DNA from: Pleodorina starrii
Lineage: Eukaryota > Chlorophyta > Chlorophyceae > Chlamydomonadales > Volvocaceae
NCBI GenBank assembly: GCA_030267565.1
Contig: BRXU01000001.1
Coordinates: forward strand, 2,170,001-2,234,000
Length of the DNA stretch: 64,000 nucleotides
Reading direction: 5' to 3'
Numbering within the stretch: the stretch's first letter is position 1; each line of letters starts with the position of its first letter. This document shows positions 22,789 to 35,186 of the stretch, one piece after another. The notes beneath the pieces were generated by a model that was not told the DNA's origin, made no database searches, and worked only from the letters and a program-made list of their open reading frames with translations. The position numbers and the translations under genes were made by a program.

Positions 22789-25700
22789 GAGGAGGAGGAG
22801 GAGGAGGAGGAGGGGGGGTGGGGTGGGGGGGGGGCTGCGGCAGGTGGGCTGGTGCGGAGCAGCAGGGGCAGCGGCAGCAGCAGCGGCGGCGGCGGCGGAC
22901 TGCCTTGTGGACTGATGGCGCGGGCAGCGTGGCAATGGCCCGGTGCGAGAGTCTGCGTGCGTCGTTGGCGAGGCGAGAGGAGAGCAGGGACTCGCGGGGC
23001 CAGAGAGGAGGGCCAATTTCTGCCATCAGGTCATTGCTGATGATTAGGGTTATTATTATCATTGTTAGTTGTGCGTGCTGCACGGCCATCCTTGGAGGAG
23101 ATGGGGGAGGAGGGCGCCGCCGCTGCGTCATACCGCGCTGTGTTGTCGGGCCCGTGTTGTCGTCGGGTTCCCACCGGGTCACCAGCCGGTCGGTCGGTCG
23201 GTTGGCCGCCTGTGGCCTCATTCCTCATTTCGGGTACACGGCGGTAGCTCCAGAGCTGCAGAGCCGAGGGGCTACCGGTGTGGAGTGGAGTGGAGCCCCC
23301 CCTGAGCAGCGCTGGTCGCTCTGTCTCGCACGCGCGCGCGGTCGGGGGGGGGGAGGATGTGGGGGACAGCGGCATTGGGGTACCGTAACACGACACACAT
23401 GTTGCAAGCAACGGCTGCGCGGCAGGTGCGGTGTATCGCAGGTGCGGCGGCGCTGACCTGGGGCATTTTGCTTTTTTTGTTGTGTCTGCCTCCGAGCCCA
23501 GTCGGATCTTGGAAGAAGCGACGCTTCTCTGCACAGGCGCATTCGCCGCCGCCGCCCACAACCCCACATGCTTGCTTTCCGCCACACGCCACATGCCGCC
23601 AAAGGCGGCCAAAGGGCAGGCGCATTGCTGTGTGCGGCCGGGCGGTCGTGCGGCACAGACGCGCCGTCGTACCGCCGCGCTCTAATTGTCGTACTGACGC
23701 AGCGCATGTCGCCGGGCAGGCCGCGTCACGCTGCGCCGACCAACCCCCCATCGGGCACCGTCAATGTTCTTTTTTCATACCCGGACCCGCACCCGGACCT
23801 GGGCGTTACAGCCGGTCTTCTACAGGCACCGTAGCAGCCTATGGTGCATCGGCTGGGCCCCGTCGCGTGTATGACTAGCTTACCGCATCCGGCGCGTTGC
23901 CTGCGGCTAGGGTGTGTGTGTGTGCGAGGGCAGTGCGGTGGCGTTTCAAGGGCGGGGCCCTCGAGGGGCTGCGACGCGGTGCGAGTCGCACCGGGCGGCG
24001 CGGCCCCTCCGCCAATGGGCCTTTTGTCCGCGTGGGCGGGGCCGCCATCTGCAGCCCCCGAGCTACGGCCCTCCCCGCCTAAGATCGAACAGTGTGATTT
24101 TGCAGTGACGATTCGGTGCACGGAGTGGGGTGAGCTTTGCAGGCGCGCGCAGCAGCAGCAGCATCGGTGGTAGCAGCGGCATCGGTAGAAGCAGCAACAG
24201 AGACATCGGTAGCAGCGGCGTGTGAGGTTCGGTGGTGGCACCGGCCCCTCTGCGGTGGCGCGATGTGGTGCGCGAACCACTGGGCCTGCCCAGGTCGGCT
24301 GCCGACGCAGCCTTGTCGTACACGTCCCTCTTGCTTGTCGTACGTGATTCGGTGCTCGGGATGTCGGCGGTAGAAGGGCGGGGGGGCGCGGCCGTCGGTA
24401 ACGCGGTGTGGCTGGTGCGCTTTGTCCCCCGGAAATAGCAGTACTCGGAAGGGAGACGGCGCGTGGAAGGAGGGAAAGGAGGCCGGGCAGGGAAAGGAGG
24501 CCGGGCAGGTGGGGTGGGGTGGGGTGAGCACGAAGTAACGTGTGTCGGTGTTCACGTCCCATTGGACCCGAGGGCTGTTTCGAGCGGCGAGAGACACGGG
24601 GGCGCGCGCGCGTGTCGTGTGGCGCGGCGTCGTTTTGTAATAATATATAACATTAAAGACCGATTGGGGTTACATAGCGCCTTTTGTTTGTGTGGATGCG
24701 TGCGTGGATGCGTGCGTGTGAGGGTGCGCGCTGCGCGGTCCGGTCCATATGTCGGCCCGCCGGTGGGCTGTGTGGTGGTAGTGCTGGTGGTGGTGGTGCT
24801 GGAGATTGAGATGGTGGAGATGGTGGTGCTCGTGGTGGTGGTGGTGGACATTCACCCACCCTTGTTTCCCTCTACAACTTGTTCGTGACGCGGCGGGGCT
24901 GTGGCTGTGGCTCCGCATCCGTCCCTCGGGCTGGAAGTCAGGCTGGAGGGCTGGAGGGCTGGAAGGCAGTCAGGCCCGCGGAGCGCGGACCACACAGTCT
25001 GCTGAGCGGCGGCGGGGATGTTGGCGGGGTGGTGGTCACCATGAGGGGCTCCAGAGTCCAGACTACGCGACTCCAGAGTGCGCAAGAGAAGAGCCACCGG
25101 GCCAGCTGGCCGTGAAATTCATCGGAGACGGTGTGAGGACGTGTTGGGTCGGCTCGGTAACAATGGACGCGTGTGGGTATGTGCGGCGTGTGTGTAATGC
25201 CGGTATGACGTATGCGTGTGCGGTAAAATGTATGTGTGTGTGCGTGTGTGTATGTGTATGTGGGTGCGTGTGTGCGCGCACGGTTCGCAGGAATGATGCC
25301 TTCACCTGCTGCTGCGCGGACGCTGGGGCCAAACCGGCTCGTTACGTAATCAGCTCGAGGCGCGACGGGATTTACATGACGGGTTGGCCCCTCCCCAATG
25401 AGAGGCAAGGAGAGGCTGGGAGGTGGGGTGGAGTGCTGTCGGGAGCGTTCTTTTTTCGGTTGCGCCACTTGGTTGCGGGGCAGGAGGGATGCTGGCTAGG
25501 AGCCCACGTGACCCCAGAATTACTAATGCGTTGTGCTTTCTGACCGCTTACGGATACGGCGTGTCGGACGGCATGCGGCCGGTGCGGAGATGACTTTTTT
25601 TGGTGCGTATTTCTTATTGTTTGTTGCGCCGGCGAGGCGACGCCGCCGAAATAATGGCTGCGGTGTGGCGCAGTCCTCGGCCGGCGCTTTAAGCTGTGCT

Positions 25701-26636
25701 GGACGCGAGAGAGTTGGGCGCCCCAGGTCCGCAGGACCCCTGCCCGTTTTTTCTTTATAAATATCTTATCCTAGTGACCCGTTCTGCCCTAATTAGCCGA
25801 GGCGTCAAAGAGGGGATTTGCGCCCGCGGCGACCCGGTGGGTCGGCACCAGAGACCGCTTGTGTTAGTTTACGCGTGGGACCTTATCATAAGCTATCGAG
25901 CAGTATTGCGTGCTGTAAAAGGGTGCTGTTGTACCGGTGAGATGGTACGTTTAGGTATTCAGGAACTTTTGTAAAACCCGGCTTCTGAGGTCTGTTATAT
26001 TGAAATGGACCCTTTCGCTCACCACCACGCTCTAAAAGCTTTGCAAGGGAAAGCTTGCGAGAGCTGTCATCTAGGAAGGCAAGTGAGCGACTGCTGAGCA
26101 ACGGCGATTGCAAACGGGCGGTCAGGTCGCACTCGAGCGGGTCCGTATGAACAAACGAAGACGTGCTCTCATACCTCAAATCCTATTATGCAAAAATATA
26201 AAATACAGTAAGGACAGAGAAGGCGGTAATAGCTCATCATGCTGCGTAATACACGTAACCGATGCTGCCTTATGCAGGCATGACGGGCACAGTTGCGTCC
26301 GCTCGTCCTCTTCGTACCTTCATGCCAGGAATATTATGTACAATAGGTCATTTCTTACTGCATTCCCGCTCGCGGTCACACCTTTTTAACTATTAGCGTT
26401 CGTTAGCTACACATCAGCAACAATAAGTTTCCTCTATGCACTCCTTTCACAACGCAGAGCATCGAGCTATTACGGCTTACTTATAGTCTACCTCGCACAA
26501 TCCTCAGAGCGTAACCAGCCAGTCCAACTCACCGGCCTTGAGACGTCCGAGGGCTCGAAAAGCTCGTTTGTCGCCCCGTTGGTTACCTTCCCACCTCCTC
26601 CTCCTTAAACCTGCTACCACAAGCGGCTTGATCACA
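22789..26636. other. 3.8 kb without a recognised gene
   Basis: Contains poly-purine and GGT/CAC-rich simple sequence (24780-24850), a GT tract (25220-25275) and an AT-rich part from 25.5 to 26.6 kb that probably includes the CRAL-TRIO promoter. TGTAA motifs at 24636-24640 and 25193-25197 could end a long TPR 3' UTR. No frame shows family motifs or consistent splice phases. Confidence 0.5.
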
Positions 26637-29600
26637 ATGGAGCAAGTCCAGGAGCTCACGGTGAGCGCCCTCGGCCCCTCTGCCCCAAAACCAAGCCCCA
26701 GCCGCTACCTGCTACCTCCCCGGGGAAGGCACCAGGCAGCAGGCAGCAGCAAAGCCGACGCATCCCAACCTTCCAACCACGCTCCAACCCACCAGACCCC
26801 GCCCTCTCCCCCAACCCTCCATCCGCGCATCACCTCACAGAGTCGTGCGATCGCACTTTTTAGCTGTTATCCAGCTCCTCTGTAATTAATTAATCACCTC
26901 ACACACCCGCAGGACCAGATGCAGCGCAGCTCCCTGCGCGCCTCCTCCAGTGGCCTCAGCAACGTCACCAACGCCGCCCACGAGCCCCCCTCCTGGAGCG
27001 ACACCAGCTCCAGCGACGCCAGCGCCAGCTCCGCCGCCCTGGCGCCCGACGGCGTCACTCCCGCCCAGTTGGACTACATGCGCCGCCACCTGGAGCCCGG
27101 GAGCTGCCAGGCGGACGAGGCCACCCTCAAGCGCTTCATACGGGCCACCGGCGGAAACCTGGCGCTGGTGAGCGAGCGAGCGAGCGAGCGGCGCTGCTGC
27201 TGCTGCTGACCTGAATGTGGTGGCGTCGGCTCTGGAGGGGAGAGCGGGGAGAGCGGGGAGAGCGGCGGGGAGCGGTGCGGTGTTTTGTAAAACCCACCGT
27301 AGGTTACTGATGTCGATTTTGGCGCCTCGAAAACGACAAAACCTAACAAAACCCTGGCGTCATCCGTCCCCAGGTCTCGCTGTGTGGGCCTGCCTGTCGC
27401 AGCCGGTCCCTGTGTTGCTCGCTACCTTGAGACTGTGTGCCTCGAAAGACCAAAGACTGACCGACTGAGTGACTGACTCACTGGGAGGCTTCAGCTCACG
27501 GCCACCCGTCGCTTCCTCCGCCACGTTCCGCACCTCCCCCCATGCTGGCCCACCCCGCCGCTGCACTCGCCCTCTCCCTCCTCCCTCCTCCGTCCGCCTT
27601 CTCCCGCCCAGTCCGCCAAGCGCCTCAACGCCACGCTGGCTTGGCGGTCCAAGGTGCAGCCGGAGAAGGTGGTGTGCCGGGCATGTGCCCGCGACCCCAG
27701 GTGCGCAGTGGCGGCCCTTGACCCGCTCTTTCCCTCCCCGGTATTGATTGGGTGGTGGGGTTAACCGGGTGCGTCTGCTGTGTAGAACTGAATGGGTTAT
27801 CGGTCGCGCACGGCCCCCGCCCCCAACCCCCTCACCCCCCACACACGTAGGTCGCACTACATGCACTGCTGCGGCTTCTGCCAGCGGGGCCGCCCCATCA
27901 TCTACAGCTGTCTGGAGCTGCCCACCAACAAGGTCTTTGACGACAACCGGGACCACATGATCCAGACCTTTGAGACGGTGAGGCGGGGCGGCGGTGAGGC
28001 GGTGAGGCGGGGAGGCGGATAACCCACCCACCCACCCACCCAGCAGCAGCAGCAGCAGCAGCCGGACAAGGTGGACTTGTTTGTTTGGGTTGGGAGTAGG
28101 GGTGATGTGGTGAAAAAAGATGCGGTAGGAGTTGAGTGGATTTTCTCAGCTCCAATTCAATACACCCGGAGCTCCCCTCTCCCCTCCTTTCCTCTCCCCT
28201 CTCCTCTCCTGAGGCCCCCACCTACCGATACCCGTGCTTAATTCACCCTCTCCGTCCCCATCCCCGTCCCCGTCCCCGTCAAACCGTCAAACCGTCACGC
28301 CGCGGTTTCTTTCCATTCATCCTTCATTAGATCATTACCGGTACCCCCCGCCCGCCCGCCCACCCTCCCCCGCCCTCAGGCCGTCAAGCTGATGCCCCCC
28401 GGTGTGGAGCAGTGGATTTGGGTGTGCGACTTCAAGGGCTTTGGCATGGCAGACGTCAACCCCAAGCTCGCCAAGGTGTGCTTGCCTGCTTGTCGAGGTT
28501 GTCGTACCGCCCACATTCGGCCCCGTCGCCGCCCACCGACCGCCCTGCGATTTGTACCCCTCCCTCCCCTCCCCTCCCCTCCCTCATCACCCCCCCGGTG
28601 CCACCCCCCTCCCTCCCTCCCTCCATCCATCCTCACCCCCCCCGGTGCTTGATCAACAACGTCCGCAGTGACTCATTGTTTTATAAAGGAGCATATCACT
28701 CCCTGACCCCCGGTGCCACCCTCCCTCCCTCCCTCAGCTCTTTCTGGACATCAGTGCTGAGCACTACCCCGAGCGACTGGGTCTGTTTCTGGTGGTGGAC
28801 GCGCCCTCGCTGTTTGGACTGCTGTGGAAGGCCATTTCGCACTTTGTGGATCCAAAGACCTACAAGAAGATCAGGTGGGAGGGTGGGTTGGAGGGGGAGG
28901 GGGAGAGGGGCAGAGGGGGAGGGTGGGAGGGTGGGTGATAGGGAGAGGAAACGCGAGCAAAGGGACGGATACCTGGTAGTGGTGGTGTGGGTGAGGGGGA
29001 GGGAGAGGGCGACGGAGAGAGGGGCGGGCGCGGGTCAGGCGGGAGAGAGGAGCGGGGGTAGTGGAGGGGATGGAGGACCGCAGCGGAGGGATCCTGTGTG
29101 TTTTCCCCGTCCTGCTCACCACCATACGGTATCCCCGCCGCCCTGATCCCTGCTCCCCGCCGCCTCCGCCGCCGCCTCGTCGTCCGCAGGTTCTTGCCCT
29201 TTGACGCGGGCAAGGGCGACGTGCTGTCCAAGAGCAAGCTCAAGGGGGAGATGGACCTCCACTTCGACCCGCTCACCACCGCCTGGCTGATCAGGGAGAT
29301 GAACGAGAACCGAGACAAAGCCAAGGTCCAAGGGGTGCGACGACTGGTGCTTGCGCTGGCGCTTCGTGCGCGTCGTGCGCTTCATTCGCGTCATGCATTC
29401 GCGATGTCCTGTGCGGCCATGTGCTGTACGTGTGGGGAAAAGCACTGTGTGTGTATGTGTGTTGGTATGTATGTGTGAGGTGGGGGCCGGCGGGCGCGTG
29501 TGTGCACTGCGCAATGCTGCAGCCAGTGACGAGTCAGGCGCCAGGCAGTTCGCCAGGCTGTTAGCCAGGCAGCCAGCTTTGTGCGCGCAGTGCGCACACT

Positions 29601-30132
29601 CCGACACGCGCCGCCGCTCCGCTCCCAAACATCCATACACCGCCACTCCGCACACTGCCACCAAACACGCGCGCACACGCGCCCTTCTTTGCCCCCAACT
29701 CCCAACCCCATCCACTCCTCGCCCCCAACCCAACCCAACCCAACCCCGCAGGCCAACAAGAAGGTGTACAACACGTACAGCCTGTACGAGCAGGCTCTGG
29801 AGGGACAGCTCTGCGACGGCCACGAACACAAGAGCTGCCACCACGGCCACCTGGCGCAGCCCCAAGCAGCCGCCAAGCAGCCCACGGCGCCGGCGGCGCC
29901 GCCGAGCGCCGACCCGCAGCCGCCATCCTCCGCCGCCGCCGCCGCCGCCGCCGCTGCGGCGGCGGCGGTGCACGCGCGCTCTGGGTCGGCGGCCGGCGCT
30001 GCTGCTGCTGCGTATGAGGCGGCGGCTGCGGAGTTGGGTCCTGTCCACAATCTGTTGGGCACTCCGGCGCTGCTGCACGTGCTCAACACGAACCCGGAGC
30101 TGCTGCTGCCGCAGGCCACCGCCACCGCATGA
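26637..30132 (+). CDS. SEC14-like CRAL-TRIO lipid-binding protein
   Basis: Eight exons: 26637-26660, 26913-27167, 27612-27700, 27851-27977, 28380-28475, 28738-28874, 29190-29325, 29752-30132; 414 residues, in frame. Exon 2 encodes a CRAL-TRIO N-like helix region (DEATLKRFIRATGGNLAL, residues about 76-93). The CRAL-TRIO domain spans about 95-285, with GRPIIYSCLELPTNKV, WIWVCDFKGFGMADVN, HYPERLGLFLVVDAPS, LLWKAISHFVDPKTYKKIRF and the gate-helix-like end. Such domains bind phosphoinositides or other lipids and exchange them between membranes. A Cys cluster (CRACARDP then CCGFC) precedes the domain core. The tail is Ala-rich with a His/Cys patch (CDGHEHKSCHHGH). The exon 7 donor is ambiguous: GTCCAA at 29326 or GTGCGA at 29335, both in phase. 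The 8-residue first exon is supported by phase and its GTGAGC donor only. Confidence 0.9.
28670..28706 (+). repeat. short dispersed motif, copy 2 (intron 5 of the CRAL-TRIO gene)
   Basis: Partner of 6055-6091. It differs by a few substitutions and a one-base length shift in the T-run. Confidence 0.6.
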
Positions 30133-33100
30133 CGGCATGAGAGGCCGGCGGGTGGTGGGGGTGGTGGTGGTGGCGGTGGTGGTGGTGGTGGAAGTGGTCT
30201 TTCAGCTGTGTATGTATGGCCTTTCGGTACCTTTGCGTCAGAGATCGCTCTCGACTAATGTCGTGAACAAGGAAGGGGAAGGGGAGATCGCGTAAAAGTG
30301 CGCCTGGTGATGTGAGGAGCGTACCTTCGCTAAGGGGGAAAGGCAGCACTGTGGGGTGTGGGAGGGAGGGAGGGAGGGGTGCGAGGTCGGGACGTGCAGC
30401 GTTCGACTAGCTCGCGCTTTCAGAAGGTTCGCTTAAGTGTTGTACATATTTGTCGACTCCCGGGACTCTAGAGGGAGAGAGGGAGAGGAAGAGAGGTAGG
30501 CGAATCACGCAAGAGAACGGCACGAGTGGGTGGCTGGGAGGTGGCGGGAGGGGGGAAGGAGGAGCGGCACCGCGCCGCGCCGCGCCGTTACTTACGGGGG
30601 TGGACGTGCCCGCGATGCCAGGCAGATGACAGAGGGGGGACACACCCACAGCATCAGCATCGGCAATCAGCAATCAGCATCAGCGCGCGTCTTTGGACAT
30701 TCCGGGTTGGGTGGGTGGGTGGTTCGTAAACCCGCTGGTGCCGCAGTGCCACCGCTCCGCGGGTGCAGTCCGGTGGGGCGCGCTTTGGGTCGTGAGGACC
30801 GGTGGGGACGGAGGCCAGACGGGGGGTGGGTTGGGTGGAGGAGAGACAGAGGACCGAGCGGCAGCGACAGGGAACCAGCGGAGAGCTTGAGAGCGGAGGG
30901 GGTTTTAGGGTTTATGGGGGGGGTGCTTTTGGCGCTTTTGCGGCCTCCCAAGAGGGAGGTGGAGGAGGGCAGTCTGGGAGGGAATTGCGGTGCGGTTTGG
31001 ATGTTTGGAGGGCGTTTGAGCTGCTATCTGGTGGGTGGGAGGGAAGGGGAGGATAGGGGGAGTGAGTGAGGGGGGCTGTGGCTGCCTTTGGGGCGGCTGG
31101 CGCCGACATCGCCGTCGCCACCGACACGGCCAATGACGGCTCAGTGACTCAGTGAGTAAAAATTCCCAACAGAACAACAGTCGTGCGAGGCGTTGATGGC
31201 GCGCACAGCCGGTTTTCGTGTCTTCGTGATCCGCGTCTTTACTACTTCTTTCCGCGGTTTTGCTCGCGGCGGTGGTCCCCTCCCCTTCCCTCCCCTTCTC
31301 TCCCCTTCCCTCCCAGGGGGAGGTGGGGTGTGACTGACCCCCTGGCACCCGGGTTTGTTGGTGCGGCCGCGGCGTTGTTCTTTATGGTTTGTTTGTTTGT
31401 TTGTTTGTTTGTTTCATATTGACACGTCTGAGCGCCTGCCTGGACCTAATCCCCGCACACCAGTGTTTTGCTGGCTGCGCTGGCTGGAGGGCGGGCGGGT
31501 CGTGGGAAGGGGTCTGGGCGGCTGGCGGGTTTAGCGGTTTTAGCGGTTTTAGCCCCTGTGCCTGGTCGCCTTTGCCTCCCGTGTTCGCCGCCTGATGATG
31601 ATCTGATGGTCACCTTGCCTTCCCCGGGGGGAAGGGGGTGTTTCCGGGCCGCCGGGGAGCATGCGCATGTGTGCATGTGTGTGTGTGTCTGTCTGGAGTG
31701 GGGCGGGGGAGGGTTGATGGCGGGAGGGGGGGCCGATGGCTGGCCGCCCTCCCCTCCCCTCCCCTCCCCTGGAGCCCACGTGTGGGGTCACCTCCGGGTG
31801 GGCCCACCCTGGAGCGATGTGCCTACACGGGGCGGAAAGTGGGCCGGCATTCCCCTGGCGGGCAATCGAACCCCCTCTCTCGCTCTCTCCGGGGTGCGGG
31901 GGAGCCCTCCCGATGGGTGATTGATTCCCGGTTGCGGCATTAGGGTGTGGGCCTGCCTAGATTGCGTAAGTGATTGATTAATTGGTTGGTTGGTTGGTTG
32001 TGATCAGCTGTGTGTGCATGTGTGTATATGTGTGTGTTTGTGTTTGCGCGCACAGCTGCACACACGGGCGCTTTCGGCGACTTGGAGTGTGTAGCAGATT
32101 GGATGTGTGCCCTCATCAGTGATGAGGGGGGGCTGAATGGACCTCATCGCAGTTCTCTATCTCTCGGGAGGGAGGAAGGGAGGGAGGGAGGGAGGAGTGT
32201 AGAGAGGGCGGTAGATTTGGGGGGCGGCGCCTCTCGGTGTGTGAGGGGGGGTGCGTCGTTGTATATGTAGCGATAGTAGCATCTTAGCGGGGCCTGTGTT
32301 CCCTGGGCTGGGCTCGCCTCGGCTAGCGGGTTGCTGCGGCGGCGGATGGGTCGGCCCAGTGGCGCCGGGCTTGTGAACACACACCGTACTTTGCTCCAGA
32401 CTTGTGCATTCATCATGATTGGAGTTGCGTACATCTGGTATGTCGTTGGTATGACCACCAGAGCTTAGTACGTGCGTAATTAATTGGTTTTACGGTTCCT
32501 CCGCATGAACAGATTCGGCAGTTAGTGAGTTTTGCAGGAGTGGAGTTACATAAGAGGCGTACACGCTGTACGAAATTAAGCTATTATGCCGTACATCAAT
32601 CCAGCGCCGGGCCGGCCGGCCTTGAGGGATTATTTAGCGCACGTTGACATGTAAAAGAAAGAAACAAGAGCTGCCCGTTTATGTTTATGACGGTGCGCGA
32701 AATGAAAGGCGCCCACCACCACCGAGCGCTTTGGACACGAGAGTACGGTATGCAGCATTACCGTATTGTGTACAGCCGCCACAAGGTCAACGGAGACAAC
32801 GTCTATGAATATATAAATGAAGGTACGGCAACATCACCATCACCACTAGCAGCAGCTCCCTCACGCCCTCTTCGGGCCATACCACTCCACAGCGCTCCCC
32901 CTCCAAGCCCCCCCACCTGATCGCACACTTCACAGCCGGGGAGTCAGTGTCGGGTGCCTCCACCCGTAGTCCTCCTCGACCTCGGGTCAAACCACGAATC
33001 CCGCACACAGGATCCCTTCACGTCCCATCACATTACATCACATCACATCACACAATACATCACGATTACATCACACACGACATCACATCACATCACGTCA

Positions 33101-33270
33101 GATAACGTCAGATCACAAGCATGCGAGTCTCTCAGTGTGTTTTGCCGCCCTGCTCTCCCCCCTCCCGCGGCCCCCGTCGGCCCCCGCCTGTGTCCCCTCG
33201 CGGCCCCCCCCCCCTCCGCCGGGCCTCCTTACGGCGGGAGACCCTCCCTCTCAGCCTCCGCCAAAGCGCC
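30133..33270. other. 3.1 kb without a recognised gene
   Basis: G-rich simple sequence up to 32 kb, including a GGT/GGC run after the CRAL-TRIO stop, a (GTTT)n run near 31390 and GT-rich stretches near 32010. From 33.0 to 33.1 kb there is a (CATCA)n-like microsatellite. An open frame from 32681 ends at a possible GTACGG donor near 32821 but lacks any partner exon. A TGTAA at 32650-32654 is the first clear polyadenylation motif after the CRAL-TRIO gene. Confidence 0.45.
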
Positions 33271-33546
33271 TCAACCTCCAACCGACCCAACGACCCAACG
33301 ACCGACGCGGCCCCTCACACTGCATTGGCCTGCACCGCCCCGTCCCCCCCCCACCGCCTGCGGGGCGGGCGGCTGGAAGGGCTGCACGTCGTACCCGTAG
33401 TCGACGGCCCTCGCCTCATCCTTCTTGCCCTCCTTGTTGCCCTTCTTCTCCTCCGCGTGCTGGAGCTGGTGCTGCTCGCCACCGTGGCTGCTGTCGTCGT
33501 CCTCGCCCTTGCACCAGCCGCAGCAATTGGCCAGCGACTCGACCGA
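33271..33546 (-). CDS. candidate terminal exon of a Cys/Asp-rich-tailed protein (orphan exon)
   Basis: On the minus strand an AG acceptor (33548-33547) is followed by an in-phase frame of 91 residues to a TGA at 33273-33271. It starts SVESLANCCGWCKGEDDD, then His/Gln-rich, Lys/Glu-rich (AEEKKGNKEGKKDEARA) and YGYDVQPFQPPAPQ parts. The first 18 residues align without gaps to the tail exon at 44630-44556 (LKNACSCCCGDDDD), and both exons begin in phase 0. No upstream transmembrane exon was found between 33.5 and 45 kb, so it may be a remnant, or its upstream exons may lie beyond the arrays. Function unknown. Confidence 0.45.
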   Translation of the reverse strand, partial: SVESLANCCGWCKGEDDDSSHGGEQHQLQHAEEKKGNKEGKKDEARAVDYGYDVQPFQPPAPQAVGGGRGGAGQCSVRGRVGRWVVGSVGG

Positions 33547-34014
33547 CTGCGGGGCGCGAATGACCCACGGGTCGGTGCGTCGGTTTCACACACATACACA
33601 CACACACACATGGGGGCACAGCAGGCAGAGCACGCGGCGCGCACGTGGTTTGCAGGGTAGCACTACGTATACACGTCCACGGCGGCATCATCCGTATAAA
33701 ACAATTTTGGGCGGGGCAATGTGTGTGTGCGTGTGTGTTTGGGGGAGGGAAGGGCTGACATGCAGCAAAGCCTGATGGGTGGAAGCACTCCCGGGCTGGG
33801 GGGAGGTGCTCCGGGGCGCGCTGACTGCGCGGACTGCGTCGGGGTCCCCCGGGAGACCCGCGGGTCGATCAATCGCATTCAAACAATCGGAATGGAGCCG
33901 GGACGCGCGGGGGCGACCTCTCGGCCGTCAGAGGGAGGTTCACCGGAGAAGATGGATCGCTGGTGGCGATGCTCGGGGTTGCAGAAGAAGGCACAGCAAG
34001 GCGCGCCGGGGTGC

Positions 34015-34566
34015 TGGGGTTGGGGTTGGGATTGGGGTGGGGGTTGGGGTTGGGGTTGGGGTTGGGGTTGGGGTTGGGGTTGGGGTTGGGGTTGGGGTTG
34101 GGGTTGGGGTTGGGGTTGGGGTTGGGGTTGGGGTTGGGGTTGGGGTTGGGGTTGGGGTTGGGGTTGGGGTTGGGGTTGGGGTTGTGGTTGGGGTTGGGGT
34201 TGGGGTTGGGGTTGGGGTTGGGGTTGGGGTTGGGGTTGGGGTTGGGGTTGGGGTTGGGGTTGGGGTTGGGGTTGGGGTTGGGGTTGGGGTTGGGGTTGGG
34301 GTTGGGGTTGGGGTTGGGGTTGGGGTTGGGGTTGGGGTTGGGGTTGGGGTTGGGGTTGGGGTTGGGGTTGGGGTTGGGGTTGGGGTTGGGGTTGGGGTTG
34401 GGGTTGGGGTTGGGGTTGGGGTTGGGGTTGGGGTTGGGGTTGGGGTTGGGGTTGGGGTTGGGGTTGGGGTTGGGGTTGGGGTTGGGGTTGGGGTTGGGGT
34501 TGGGGTTGGGGTTGGGGTTGGGGTTGGGGTTGGGGTTGGGGTTGGGGTTGGGGTTGGGGTTGGGGG
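34015..34566 (+). repeat. (GGGGTT)n hexanucleotide array, about 90 copies
   Basis: About 550 bp, almost perfect, with a few variants near its left end (GGGATT, GGGGTG) and one GTTGTGG near 34183. The unit equals the ciliate-type telomere repeat TTGGGG. The known Chlamydomonas telomere repeat, TTTTAGGG, is different. The strand is strongly G-quadruplex prone. All frames are open because the unit is six bases without a stop. Confidence 0.97.
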
Positions 34567-34979
34567 GTCGCTTGGCAGCGAAGCAAGGCTCCGCAGCTCC
34601 AGGGGATTATTATTATTATTGTTACACCGAGCAAGCTCTGGCGTGATTGAAGGGGACGGAGGCCTGCCGCCGGGACTCTGGCATTGGCTTATATAGCGAG
34701 CCGACCAGCCGCCACCAGTTGTGGTCCAATCCGCACGACAGCTGTACGACGATCCACGACACTATCGCAGTCGTTCTCCTCGCCCCATTATCACTGGGGA
34801 ACACGGCCAGCTACTAGCCGGAGCCTGGCCCTCCTGATCACACCTCAGCAGCCATCTCGCTAGTACCGACTACCGGGTAGCCTGGGGACCTTGATGCTCG
34901 TAGCTACCGCCTTCGCCTTGAGAGGTAGGCGTCCTCCTCCCAGGGATACGGTCCCGCCCAGTAGCTCCGACTAACTACA

Positions 34980-35180
34980 TCACTTAGAATCGCCAACTGC
35001 CCACACCGACGACGCAAGTTGGTAAGCCATCATCCAACCTTCTACACCCTGGCCACCTGCCAGGGGGCCAGCGGTGGGATTCGAACCTACATCTCCCAAT
35101 GTCAACCCGGAGAAGTATGGGATCGAACCCATGGCCATCGAAATGCCAAACGAGTGCTCTACCAATTGAGCTACGGGGGG
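34980..35180 (-). mobile_element. tRNA-derived SINE-like element
   Basis: Minus strand: box A TAGCTCAATTGG (35173-35162), box B GGGTTCGATCCC (35130-35119) within a good T arm (ATGGG/CCCAT), and a second box-B-like GGTTCGAATCCC (35087-35076). The acceptor strands do not pair and the anticodon arm is poor, so it is not a functional tRNA. tRNA-derived SINEs (SINEX) are known in Chlamydomonas. The 5' end abuts the 12-bp satellite; the 3' end is not resolved. Confidence 0.5.
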
Positions 35181-35186
35181 GGGGTC

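Noticed and set aside
31850..31930. Possible minus-strand tRNA (box-B-like GGTTCGATTGCC near 31864)
   Set aside because: No box A at the right distance and no acceptor or anticodon stem.
32681..32823. Frame starting MFMTVREMKGAHHH with a possible GTACGG donor
   Set aside because: No downstream exon or recognisable domain; lies in repeat-rich intergenic DNA.
33879..34696. Repeat proteins over the GGGGTT array (WG, GL, GV, PQ repeats)
   Set aside because: Frames on both strands are open owing to a stop-free hexanucleotide; simple sequence only.
34622..34804. Minus-strand hydrophobic frame ([16 protein letters not shown]) as the missing helix exon for the 33.5-kb terminal exon
   Set aside because: Not hydrophobic enough over 20 residues and no matching splice sites in the needed phase.
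35100..35180. Functional tRNA-Ala(GGC)
   Set aside because: Box A and box B are good, but the acceptor strands do not pair and the anticodon stem has mismatches; better read as a SINE head.
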